A DNA stretch of 38,537 nucleotides. Source: Hondaea fermentalgiana (lineage: Eukaryota > Sar > Bigyra > Thraustochytrida > Thraustochytriidae). Every line of letters starts with the position of its first letter. The stretch's first letter is position 1. Positions 1 through 10,346 of this stretch are shown piece after piece. The position numbers and the translations under genes are program-made. The notes below the pieces were generated by a model. That model saw nothing but the letters and a program-made list of their open reading frames with translations. It was not told the origin of the DNA and made no database searches. Location of the stretch: the NCBI GenBank assembly GCA_014084085.1, contig NPFB01000101.1, positions 8,438-46,974 of the forward strand. The letters are read 5' to 3'.

Positions 1-619
1 ACTTATAGCTGCAGAATGAAGATTGCCGACGGCGTGCCGCCCCTGGGCAGAGCGTAAAATAATGGAAGCCTTCCAGACGCGCGGTAGTCAGTATCGACGT
101 GGAGGACGACACCAAGCACATCGCTGCAGCCGCGAACGAGCTTGACATGACCGCTAACTTCACGGTCAGGCAAGGGAAGAAAGATATCTTTCTGTCAACT
201 GCTGCGCACATTGAATGAAAGCTCAATCAAAGATTTTAGTGCCTGTTAGAGTTTATGGATTTAGCTGGCCGAATTGCGGCAACCGTCTTGCTCTGAGGCG
301 CTCGCGGGCTCCAACAGGCCAAATAATACTGACTAGGACAGAGTGAGTCCAGCGGTCCTCACTGACACTTGACGCGGCGTCTTGCCGAAGTTTGCTACGA
401 TCGGAAGCATCGTAGGCAGATATTGGATGCAAAATCGAGCTACAAGGAACATGCAGCTAATCGGTGCTGCAAAGCTAGCCGCACTTCAGGCTCTTGATTT
501 GGCAGAAGAAGACTGACTCCGCGAGAGGCTTTAAGAAGAAAAAGGGAACTTATAGGAATTTGGCTTTTTTCAATAGAGAAAAGAGCGTCCATGACATGAA
601 TACAAATGCAGCTATTATT
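1..619. other. Non-coding flank with short reading-frame remnants
   Basis: No complete gene is visible. Two short plus-strand stretches read like protein: 63-218, opening just after a TAA and ending at a TGA, and 373-492, opening after a TGA and ending at a TGA. The second ends in a helical-looking Leu/Ala/Glu-rich tail (..LQALDLAEED-stop). Neither has its own convincing start. Base composition is more AT-rich than the spacer to the right. These may be 3' exons or decayed gene pieces, or chance open frames; I do not recognise a family. Confidence 0.3.
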
Positions 620-1519
620 CTATGAGACAATGTGTTGAAGACAAGGGAAGAGCGTGGCGACCCATCCTGCCACGGAGTTATCTGAGGCAGAGCTGGAGTC
701 AGTGTCAAAGGGAGACCTTGGCTGTCTGCCAGCCCGCGAACGTGGAGGCTTGGCGTCAATGTCAATGAAAGGCGCATCAATGTCATCAAAGTCAGTCTCG
801 TCGAGTTCTTGGTCGACAAGCATGCTCAATGGAATCTCTTGCCAGCTTCGCGTGGCTCGAAGCGCCTTGAGTTTGGTGCGAAAATCATTTGCGGCGGAGA
901 GTTCACTGGCGTTTGGGACTCTAAGACCCAAACGCAGGAACGCAGTTGGAGGAACCGGCGAGTCGAAGGCAGGTGGAGCGACTTCTGGATTTTCTGTCCG
1001 CCCAGCGCCAGATTCTTGTTCTGCCAGAAGTGCAGAAGATGATGATGACAACGACGTGGATGATGAGGTGGAAAACTTGGCGCCTTCACGAGATGTCAAA
1101 GAGGGGTGTTTTTGATTACCCTCGTTAGTGTCATCGTACACTAAAGAATGCAAAGAGGTTGCGGAGGCGTCAGTAGCGACTGACACCGAGGAGAGCGTTC
1201 TGAAGCTGGCGTGACTATCGGCTTTGGAAGGCTTGGCTGGGATGAGTATGCGGAGAGGGTTAGCGTTTCTTGCATGAAGAGCATGCTTTTCTGCGCTATC
1301 TTTAATTTTCATGCCAGGTCGGCGTTTGGTCCCGGGGATCTGGGTTTTCAAGATTGGACTGCGCGGGAAAACGATGGCAGTGTTTGACTTGCCCTTGGCT
1401 CTACCAGGTTTCGAAGGCATGGGCGGGAGTTGAGGCGGGTCTGTCTGCGCCGTGTGTCGTTGTCGGAGCCCAATCTCTGCGGCAACGAATTCTGCCTCGT
1501 TACTAATTTGCGTGAGCAT
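620..1519 (-). CDS. Hypothetical disordered Ser-rich protein
   Basis: This 299-residue frame opens with an ATG in a fair context (A at -3) and ends at TAG. I recognise no domain. The chain is rich in Ser, Pro, Lys and Arg. It has a basic segment near residues 33-75 that could act as a nuclear signal, a Ser run near 150-165, an acidic patch (DELDETDFDDIDAPFIDID) near 235-255, and a second Ser/Asp run near the C-terminus. This pattern fits an intrinsically disordered regulatory or phosphorylated protein. It faces away from the Myb gene across a spacer of about 8.8 kb. Several other frames overlap it, but this one is the longest and has the least skewed composition. It could still be a chance frame in GC-rich DNA, so confidence is moderate. 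Confidence 0.5.
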   Translation of the reverse strand: MLTQISNEAEFVAAEIGLRQRHTAQTDPPQLPPMPSKPGRAKGKSNTAIVFPRSPILKTQIPGTKRRPGMKIKDSAEKHALHARNANPLRILIPAKPSKADSHASFRTLSSVSVATDASATSLHSLVYDDTNEGNQKHPSLTSREGAKFSTSSSTSLSSSSSALLAEQESGAGRTENPEVAPPAFDSPVPPTAFLRLGLRVPNASELSAANDFRTKLKALRATRSWQEIPLSMLVDQELDETDFDDIDAPFIDIDAKPPRSRAGRQPRSPFDTDSSSASDNSVAGWVATLFPCLQHIVS

Positions 1520-2823
1520 GTTTGCTTCTCTGCCAAACGCGTGCCCCTGTTTCTCGGTGAGAGTGGAGTCTGATTGATTGACTGTGACTACGGCCTACTC
1601 GTGCGACGATGCAGGGCAGGCAGTCAGTACGGCCGCCGCTCTTCGCCGCTCTACACCGGTCTGCGCCGGTCTGCGTCGCTCTGCACAGCGCTTCAAAGAA
1701 CTGTTTGCCCCTGACCGATAAGACGCGCTCGGGCGTGTGCTCGTTACGATTGCGCCTCGCTGTGCACGCACAACCCGGTCCGGTCAGAGCTGCGCGTTTA
1801 ACTCGATGAACCGCGTGCGAGTCGGCTGACTTGTTGGTCGAACCAGACGCAATCGCGCGGCCCGCTCGTCTTGGATCTCTGTTGCCGCGGCTTCCCTTAG
1901 CGGGTCTCGCGCGAGCTCAAGCGAGTCCAGGTTCGCGTTCACATCGCGGCGGCGAGCTGGCCGGCGGAGCCGGGTGCACATTTTTCACGTTCTCATGCAG
2001 GGGTGCGCATTTTCTTGGTGTGCACCACGCAGTAGCGGTTTCATGGGAACGCTGTGCGCTTGGCGCCGCACTTTCCATCCACCACGGGCTAAAGGGTCCA
2101 CAGTGAACCACAGCGTGCAGCACGTCGTCGCTGTGGTGGACTGCGGAGACTTGATTCCAATCGCGCGCTCTGCGTGACGTGAAGCTGAGGCCTGCTCGGC
2201 GCGGGACTCACTGTCCATTCATTTTATTCGCTCACTTCGTACTTTTGTTCACTCGATTTGTCAATGGCAGATGCTGGTCGTTGTCCGTCCACCCACCACC
2301 CACTCATTTATCGATCTGTCCATCCATCCTTTCGAAAGTGTTTCACCCCTTGCACGCGCACGCATCCGGACCTGCGCTGCATCAGAGGTATATGTAGACT
2401 AAAGTGCCGGGCGGGACGTCGCTCGGTTTCCTTCCTTGCTAGCAGCAGCGCTTTTTTTCGTCCGGCTTTCCGTTTTGTACATTTTCTTGTTCTCCTGCTT
2501 CTTCATCTTCTTCTATCTTTGTTGTTGCGGAAGAGCTCGTCATCCAGGCAATCAACTTCGTCCTGGCCTTCTCTGGATGTCGAGCTCGAGCGAGGGACGC
2601 GAAGACCACTCGATTCGACAGGCGTGCGCTGGCAGCGACGTTCTCGGACGGCCGGGAAAGCACGTGGATCGCGGCGCTGACCCGGCACGGGTCCGTCGGA
2701 AATGGCTGCTAGCGTGTGGCTGGCAGCGCATGTGAAGGAAGGATACTCCTCCGCTAGCTGTAGTAGGCCTGCGGCCAGACTAGCAGGGAGCAAGAGCGCA
2801 ATCAAGAGGTGGGAAAAAATAAA

Positions 2824-2857
2824 TCGACCGACCGACCGACCGACCGACCGACCGACC
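2824..2857. repeat. (CCGA)n tetranucleotide microsatellite
   Basis: About eight consecutive CGAC/CCGA units are visible. A shorter run of the same kind in the other orientation (GGTCGGTCGGTTGG) follows at 3003-3018, so the two could pair as a weak inverted repeat. Confidence 0.9.
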
Positions 2858-3876
2858 ACTGCGCCTGCCAGCAACAGTAGCGGTAGCAGCTCACAGCGAC
2901 CGACATTTCGCACGGGAATTGAGCGACGACGAGGAATTCGAGCAAAAGAACCAGCTTGCGCTCGATCGTAGCTTCTGGCTGGTATCATGGGGGTTGCGAC
3001 AGGGTCGGTCGGTCGGTTGGTCTCCGGCCAGGTCTGGATTCGCTAGCCAGTGGAAAGATCAGCATCACGACTTCGCCCGCGCTTGCCAATCGCGCCGTCA
3101 CGCCCCAACGTCGCGCAAAGGCGTATAGCACACGCACACTCGATTTCAAGGAAGTCCCAACTGCATCCGGTCCGGCGCGGACTTTTTTCTTCTTCCCTTA
3201 TTCCTTTTTCCTTTTCTCCTTTCTTCCTTCCTTCTATTTTCGCGCGTGAGATAATTTTAACGATTCTCACTTACGCCTCTGTCGAGTTCGCAGCAGGAAC
3301 AGCAGCAGCAGCCAGCAAGTGGCAGGGTTTTGTAAATGTTGGTCGCACGCTGCCAATGGAGCGCTCAGCGTGGCTTGGACGGACTGCTGTCGCAGGCTGT
3401 GGTGGGCCAGCCAAAAGTTGCGAAGAAAAAATCAATTCCCAGAACAACGTGAAAGTACATGCGGCCAATGTAACGGGTCTCTGCCAGCACAGCAACCGAG
3501 CTTTTTGCCAAGTTGGCGGTTTTTATTTTGAAATCCGGTTGGCTGGCTGGCTAGCCATCGTTTTGCGCAGAGCAGCCACCACCGTGGCCATCCTTCACTC
3601 CAACGCATCGGAACGGAAATGGCTTCATTCTTGTTCTCAAGAAAGCTTTTTATCGCCGGGCCACAGTGGTGGCAATCCACACGGTTCGATCGCAATCGCT
3701 TCCCACTGCCGCGTAAACAATTGACTGTGAAGCCAGCGCCGCATGGTTTTCTGGCTTGCGCGCTACTGAAGCTCAAAGAAGTCCCCCCACCGGTGGGCGG
3801 AGAGCCGCCACAGTGGGGGTCCGTCGGGTTGTCGGGGCGGTCTCAGATACGAAGCGCGCTCATCTCATCTCGACTT

Positions 3877-3906
3877 CTTTCAGCTCCTTTCAGCTCCTTT
3901 CAGCTC
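3877..3906 (+). repeat. Three tandem CTTTCAGCTC decamers
   Basis: The 10-bp unit CTTTCAGCTC is repeated three times. Each copy contains a pyrimidine run followed by CAG, the form of a 3' splice acceptor, so this could be a set of tandem acceptors, or simply a minisatellite. Confidence 0.7.
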
Positions 3907-5636
3907 AGCTCTGCAAAGCCGCAGGCCTCACTCTGCCGGCCGCGGTCGACATCACTCGCGCCACTGGTTCTTCTTATTTTGTTGCTAGACCGCGGCGGCG
4001 CGGACTGGGATGCGCTTGACTCTCCAGGCGCTTTCCCCCCCCCCGTCTCCACCACCGATGTCCGCTTGGACTTTCCCCCTCCGAACCCAGTGCGAGCGAC
4101 TGCGACACGGCAGCAGGGCGTTTCGTCGCGCCTGCTGCACGGTTTCCGCGCGCCTTTCCGCCTCCGCCCGTGCTGTACTGGTTGATGGAAAGAAGACCGC
4201 CGCACCTCTCCGCGCCGCAGCCGCGCTTGCCCACTCGCCCGCTCACGCAGCTTCCTCCCCCCGGGGGCGGTCTACCCACACATGATTCCACAGCCTCCCA
4301 TAGCACGGCAAAAAGCCTTGTATGCGGCGCGTGGAGGGAAAAGAGGGGGGAGGGAGAGAGAAAAAAATGGCCACTCCACTCCGCTTTTGCCCCGGCTGCA
4401 GCGGCGCGTGTATAAAAAAAAAAGAAAGCAAGGCCAGGCATGGCGTGGCGCGACTGACGTGGCGCGGCGTGACGCGCGACGAGGTGTTCGGCCGGGGACG
4501 CCGCGACGCGGCGACTGAAGCGCAGCGTAGAGCGTACACCACGCCACGTCTCCCGAGCTGGCGTGTTCTTCTCCTTTCTCTGGCCTTGGTTGCTTGCTGT
4601 CGACGGCGCAGCGCGGCGCGGCGCGCATGCCATTGTGTCCTCCACATCGACCGACTTCGGACTCCTAAGGTGAGTGAGGTGAGGCCGCACTCGAATGGGC
4701 GCCACGCGTCTTTTTATTCATTCTAATCGGCCAGCACGCCCCGCCACCCGATCTTCTCTCTCGCTATTTCTCCTGTGTCAAGTTCTTTCTGCCTCGCTCT
4801 GCGCTGCTCTGCGTGACGGGCCTGCATCTGCAGTGGCATCTGGCCACTGCCAGCGCCACGGGAGAGCGAGCCTCCATGAGCGCAGGCCACTCACAACTCG
4901 AGTCAACTTGGGTCGCCTCGCTTTTGCGCGGCCGTGGCGCTGCGCTAGCTGTGCTGCACTGCGGTGCTGTGCTGCCCTTGACGCCACCGTGCGGACCGCT
5001 GCCGGCAGCAGCATCAGCAACATCAGCCGGCAGCAGCGTCAGCAGTGCAGCAGCGGCAGCACAGCGCAGGATCTTCGTCCGGATCCGCGTCGGGAAGGCA
5101 GCCACCGAGGCCAGCCTCCCTTTCTGCGTGCTTGCCTGCACCCATGCAGCGAGGAGGCGCAAGCGAATGAACAAGTGCGCTCACTCACTTCATGTCCTCC
5201 GCGTCCATCCATCCACCCGTAGCCTACATTCATTCACAGTCACTCATTGATTCACGCGCGCATCCCGTGATCCTCGCAGCTTCTCCCCGAATGGATGGAC
5301 GGCCGTGAAAGGGCAGCAACCAACTGCAACAAAGCAGTCAGCAGCAGCAGCAGCAGCAGCTGCAGCAGTCATGGCAGCAGGCCAGATGGATCCTCGGCCA
5401 CGTGGCCTCGCGGGGCCGGGCTCGTGATCGAGACTTGCCTTCCTCGTCCCTCTTCCCGCGCACTACCGGCGGCCGGCCCGGGCAGCGACTGCGCAGTAAA
5501 GTAGCGAGCGGCATGCAGCGCAGTGCTGTGCGAGTAGTGCACTCACTGCAAGCAAGGCCGCGAGCGCAGTGCGCGGCGAGCGAGACGTAGGAAAAGCCGC
5601 TTTTGTTTTACCCGTTTGAACAACAATCATACAAAG

Positions 5637-5684
5637 GAATGAATGAATGAATGAATGAATGAATGAATGAATGAATGAATGAAT
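5637..5684. repeat. (GAAT)12 microsatellite
   Basis: Twelve perfect GAAT units in a row, the purest microsatellite in the window. It lies in the gene-free spacer. Confidence 0.97.
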
Positions 5685-6319
5685 CTCGCCTCGATTTCTT
5701 GATTTCCGCGTCGATACTGGCCATGGCTATCCATCAACACCACTATCACCTTCCCGTGACCGGGCGTGCGGGCGTGCGGCCGTCGGAAAACACTGCCGCA
5801 CGCACCCCGATCCAGTCCTGCGGCCGCCCGCGCGTCGATCCTCTCTTGAATGAAACTGCAAAAGGAAACCGCGGTGTTGCTTTAGACAGCAGCCACCGGC
5901 CCCGCGAAGAAAAAACCTTCTGCGACCTTCTCGGACCCCACCTGTTTCTTCCCTTGAGTGCCAGGCAGACAAACAGCCAGCCAGCAACCGTGGCCAGCGG
6001 TCGTTCCTTGCGGCCATCTAGCCGGCCGGAGCGGCGGCAAGTTGGCAGCAGTGCAAGCAGCAGCAGCAGCGATCTTGGAAAAATGGAGAGGAGGCGGCCG
6101 CCCCGACCCAGTGGGCGTCAGTCCAGGCCGAGCGAGGCCCTCCACACCGCCGTCCCCCATCCCACCCCACAGTTCCCACACGCCCATTTACAGATGCGTC
6201 ACGGGGCCGCTGCCGCAGGTACCCGTCTTGGGAGTATTGCTTGATGACGAAAATGAAACAGGATCAAGCAGAGCAAGCGAAGCAAGAGCCGCGATTCGTA
6301 TGCGTGGCTGGCCATTGCT

Positions 6320-6372
6320 GGATAGATGGATGGATGGATTGATGGATGGATGGATGGATGAATGGATGGACG
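6320..6372. repeat. Interrupted (GGAT)n microsatellite
   Basis: Runs of GGAT/GATG with three single-unit interruptions (GATA, GATT, GAAT). The interruptions suggest an older tract than the pure GAAT run 0.6 kb to its left. Confidence 0.9.
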
Positions 6373-6965
6373 AATCAACCAAACGAACGAACGAAGAATG
6401 GAAACAGGAAGGCCGTCACTCCGCGCGGAACGAATGACCGACGGGCCGATAGCTTGCTTTGCTTTCTCGCTCCGGGACCTTCCTGGCTTGGCCTGCCGCG
6501 CTTGCCGAAATATTCTTCTGCCCGCCCTCGCACGCGCGCGACACCTACGCCAACCCCGACCCCAGCCGTCCGGCCAGGCAGGCTGGCAGGCAGGCAGGCA
6601 CAGCAGCGAGACTCGGAAGAACTGCGAGCTGCCCTCGCGTGGCTGCAGCTGCTGCTGCTGCTGCTGCAATGGCTGCAGAGGAGAAGGAAGAGAAGGGACC
6701 GGCGCTCCATGTTCCCGCCCGCGTGCGCACGCGACATCGATCGACACGTCGAGCGGATGGGAGTGAGGTGAGGCCGAGCGCAGCGCGGCGCCGCGGGCGT
6801 CGGCGCGAATTGCGGAGCATATATTCGTATGACTCGTGAAGTGCTTGCGGCGGGGGGGGGGGTCCAGGCACGGCGCAGCCAGGCACGGGCAGGAAGGAAG
6901 GCCGCGCGTGGGTTATTTCCTGCAAACTTTACCATTTCTTTTATGGTCGCTGGCTGGCTTGGTGG

Positions 6966-7043
6966 TTTTTTTTTTCTTTTCTTTTCTTTTCTTTTCTTTT
7001 CTTTTGTTTTCTTTTCTGGCTGGCTGGCTGGCTGGCTGGCTGG
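6966..7043. repeat. Compound T-run, (CTTTT)n and (TGGC)n tract
   Basis: A T run is followed by about eight CTTTT units with one TTTTG variant, then by about seven TGGC units. The polypyrimidine part could form unusual DNA structure or serve as a splice-acceptor-like tract. Confidence 0.92.
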
Positions 7044-7375
7044 GCAAAGTTTCCGCGCACTCGTTCGCCCACGCAGCCAGCCTCACAGCCACACAGCGCG
7101 AAGCGCCCGCGGGGATCACGAGAACACCCTCCCTCCGCGGCACGGTGCGCGGCGACGCGTCGCCGCCTCACCGCCTCGCGCTCCGTGACCAGGCGCTCGC
7201 TAGCTTGTTAGCTTGCCAGCTTTCTTGCTTGCCTTCCCACCATTGGGGAGACAGCTCGGCGCCCGGGCCGGCCGCGGTCCAGTCCATGTCAACTTATGAA
7301 TGCGCGCAAGCAGACAGGCACAGTCGACGCGTACAATTCGTAGTACCATTGCAACACGCCCTTCCTCTCGCGAAA

Positions 7376-7411
7376 CCAGGCAAGCAGGCAGGCAGGCAGG
7401 CAGGCAGGCAG

Positions 7412-7448
<37 letters not shown>

Positions 7449-7449
7449 A
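7376..7449. repeat. Compound (CAGG)n(CAAG)n microsatellite
   Basis: About seven CAGG units pass directly into about eight CAAG units. The two halves differ by one base per unit, suggesting one tract mutated and both then expanded by slippage. Confidence 0.95.
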
Positions 7450-7794
7450 AGCAACCAGAGCACAGCGCGGGATTCCTGATTCCTTCATTTTCGGCCTGCA
7501 CTGCGTGGTCATACAAACTCGAATCCACTAGCCAGCCAGCCGCCGGCGCACCCCCGTGAGCAAGTAAAAGCAAGTAAAAGCAAAAGCAAGCAAGCGACCA
7601 GGAAACGACGCAAAGCCAAGGCAGCTAGCAAGCCATAGCCAGCGCACGGCCTGCCCCGCGTCCCCGCCAGCGCACAAGCCGGCCAGCCGTACGGCCTGAG
7701 CACTCGCTCGCAGGCGGCCGACGCGGCTGCCTCGTCTCCGTCCCGGCACCCATCATCGCCTTGGCTTGCTGCATCCCAGGCGCGGCCCTCCTCT

Positions 7795-7820
7795 GTGACG
7801 TGGTCACGTGGTCACGTGCA
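7795..7820. promoter_or_regulatory. Cluster of G-box/E-box (CACGTG) sites
   Basis: Two CACGTG hexamers lie at 7805-7810 and 7813-7818, directly preceded by TGACGTGG. CACGTG is the known target of many bHLH and bZIP factors, and TGACGT is a CREB/bZIP core. Tight spacing in a gene-free spacer supports a regulatory reading, but no experiment or conservation is available here. Confidence 0.4.
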
Positions 7821-9049
7821 CCGACCGGGCAGGCCGAGCAGATCTTCAATCCCGTTGCCGCCGCGCAGACGCAGACGCAGCCGCGCAGACCAGGCAGCCG
7901 GGCAGCAGCTCCCGTCGCGGCAGGGCGGAGCGAGCGAGCGGGCGAGCGCGGCGTCGAGGCCGCGAGAGCGGGCGAGCGGGAGCCCCTTCCCTTCTCCCGG
8001 CGGCGCGTCGGAAGCCGCGCGTGACTTGGAGTCGGGGCGCGTCGGGCAGGTCGAGTCACGCACTGCCCGCGCAGAGCAGAGAGAGAGAGAGAGGGAGGGA
8101 GGCCTGCAGGAAAGAAGAAAAAAAGAAAAAAAGTAACAAGGAAAGAGGGCAGAGAGAAAAGAAAGCAGGAAAGAAAGAGGCGCTCGCCCTTTTCGCCGCC
8201 CCGTTGGCAAGACCAGACCAGACCGCCTTCGCGCTGCCTGCCTGCCTGCCTGCGATCCTCGCGCACGGCCGAGACCTGCCTGCGTGCCGAGCCCGATTGA
8301 GCGAAGGAGCGGCGGGAGGCTGCGCGCACACGGAGGCGAGAGTCGCGAGCGAAGTGAGGGAGCGACAGCAGCAGCAGCAGCTCGCGGAGCAGAGCAGCTT
8401 CGAAGGCATCGCATCGCACATTGCAGGCAAAGCCAGCAAGCAAGCAAGCAAGGCTCCCTCGCTCTCTCTCTCTTCCTCGCGGCCACCGCGACGCGAGACG
8501 AGACGAGGCGAGAGACGCGAGCGACGCGCGCCGTCGAGCGTGGGGAGAGCGCGCGGCCGGCCCCGGCGGCCAGGTTGCCGAGAGCAGCGCCGCGACCGCA
8601 GGAGCGCGCGTAACCGCAGAAAAGAAGAAGAAGACAGTCGCACCTTTTTGTGCGGGATCCCGCTGCCCCGCCCGAGCTCGAGCCCGAGCTCGCGCCCTCG
8701 CGCCGTTGGAGACCGGCCGCGCTCGGCCCTCGCGGACCCGGGCTGGGACGGCTCAGAGCAGGCAGGGAAGGGAGGAAGCGAGGGACCGCCGCAGGGAGGA
8801 GAGGACCCGCGCTCGGTCTGCTGTAACGCAGCGCGTCGATCGGGCCCCTCACTCGATCAATCGTTCATTCATTGATTCATCCGTTCGCTCTCTCGTGCAT
8901 ACATAGATTCATTCGACCGACCCCCCCGTCTCGAGCGCAGCGCATCGCAGCTTCGTGCAGCACGTCACGCGCAAGGAGAACCGGAACATTGGCCGCCACG
9001 GCCACGAGATCGACGGGAAACGGAGTATAGTCCTTTCCTTTCCTGCAAG

Positions 9050-9411
9050 GTGGGTGAGGCGGAGGCGCTGTTGTCGGGCCCAGACTGCAGATAACTCCTC
9101 ACTCGTATCCGTGCTCGGTTCTGCGCGTCGAGCGATACCACTTGCTCGTCCGCAAGCGAGCGAATCAGCAGCTCGCCGAGCTTAGAGCAAAGCAAAGCAA
9201 AAGCAAAGCCAAGCGAAGCCGAGTTGGCGAGAGGCAGCGAGACTAGACCACTCGACCGTCAGCCATCCAGTGTCATCGGGGAATCGTCCTCGTCGACCGC
9301 ACAGCATTGACGCGCCGTGCTTCCGCAAAGCCTGCGGCCACTGCTGTGTAACGCGCGGCCCTCAGCAAAGGCAAGGCAAGAGCATCGTTTTTCCAATCCC
9401 CTCTCTTTCAG
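9050..9411 (+). other. Candidate 5' UTR intron of the Myb gene
   Basis: A donor-like CAAG|GTGGGT is followed 362 bases later by a pyrimidine-rich acceptor CTCTCTTTCAG|G. Both lie on the strand of the downstream Myb gene, about 0.9-1.3 kb before its ATG. Removing the segment would shorten a long leader without touching coding sequence. Only the motif match supports it. Confidence 0.3.
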
Positions 9412-9608
9412 GCAAGTTAAGAAAGGCACAAGGCTGCACAGCACGGAGCCGAGCTTTGGAACCAGAGCAGCAACACCTGCTAAACAAACGCACGCACGCT
9501 CGAACGCTGGCTAGCTACATCCATCAATCAAGCAAGCAAGCTTGAGCGAGGCCTGGACGCATTGGGCACCTCAGACCAGACCCGAACCAGGCAACCGCCG
9601 TTTTTACT

Positions 9609-9625
9609 CCCCCCCCCCCCCCCCC
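9609..9625. repeat. C17 homopolymer
   Basis: An uninterrupted run of 17 C residues, the longest G/C homopolymer in the window. Its exact length may be a sequencing or assembly artefact. Confidence 0.9.
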
Positions 9626-10346
9626 TTGTTTGCTCCACCCCCAAGCGCTTTACGAACGCGAAAGCAAGGCAAAGGCAACAACTGCCGCCGCTGTCACGCA
9701 GACGAGCGGAGGGAGCGCAAGCGCAGCACCGCGTCGCGTCGCGTCGCGTCGAACTGTCTTGCGCAGCATCGCATCGCATCCATCGCATCGCAGTCCCGAG
9801 TCCTTACATTCACTGCATCGCAGAGATTGTTCGACTGACTGACTGACTGATCGACTGCCCGCATCTCTCCGTCTCTGTCTGCGTGGACAAGCACAACAAC
9901 CAGCGCCAGCCGAGCAGGAAGAACTCGCAGCCGTTGGGGACGTCCGCGCGCTTCGCTTCGCCGGAGACCAGCAGAGCAGAGCACAGCAGAGCCGAGCCAA
10001 GAGGCAGCGCGAGCCGAGGGACGCACGCGCAGCCCAGGACCGCGCCCGCCGAACAAGCGAGCGAGCACTCGAAGGAGCGACGAGCAGAGCAAGCTATCTT
10101 TCTCGCCCGACATCGCGGCTCGACAGCACCGCTCAACAACAAGCCACCTCAACACAAACGGCAGGCGGGCAAAGCCAGCAGTCAGCCGGCCCACCCTTGT
10201 CTTCTGTACACCGCGCCTCTCGCGACAGACGAGCAGCCAAGGAAGGACAAAGCCAAGCCAAGCCAAGCCAGGCCAGGTCAGACCAGGCAGACAAGCAAAG
10301 CGCACCAAGACCTTCGCACACAAACTCGCACGAGGAGTTAGGAAAG

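Larger units (their letters stand above)
1520..10346. other. Long gene-free spacer rich in microsatellites
   Basis: About 8.8 kb lie between two divergent genes with no reading frame that looks like a protein. Open frames exist only because stop codons are rare in GC-rich DNA, and their products are low-complexity Arg/Ala/Ser/Pro. The stretch holds many tetranucleotide tracts, pyrimidine tracts, a C17 run, CAG/CTG runs, paired CACGTG sites, tandem acceptor-like TTTCAG units, and donor-like AAG|GTGAGT (4667-4675) and AAG|GTGGGT (9047-9055). The right-hand part is probably promoter and 5' untranslated sequence of the Myb gene. An RNA gene or a spliced short gene cannot be excluded. Confidence 0.6.

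Noticed and set aside
7376..7449. Regular repeats that could suggest a CRISPR array
   Set aside because: The units are four bases with no spacers; this is a microsatellite in eukaryotic DNA.
7500..7540. CTCGAATCC resembling a tRNA T-loop
   Set aside because: No acceptor, D-arm or anticodon pairing can be found around it. Other TTCGA occurrences were checked by eye and also fail.
7808..8906. Long overlapping open frames on both strands near 8 kb
   Set aside because: Stops are rare in this GC-rich DNA; all products are low-complexity Arg/Ala/Ser and several frames are open at once, which argues against real genes.
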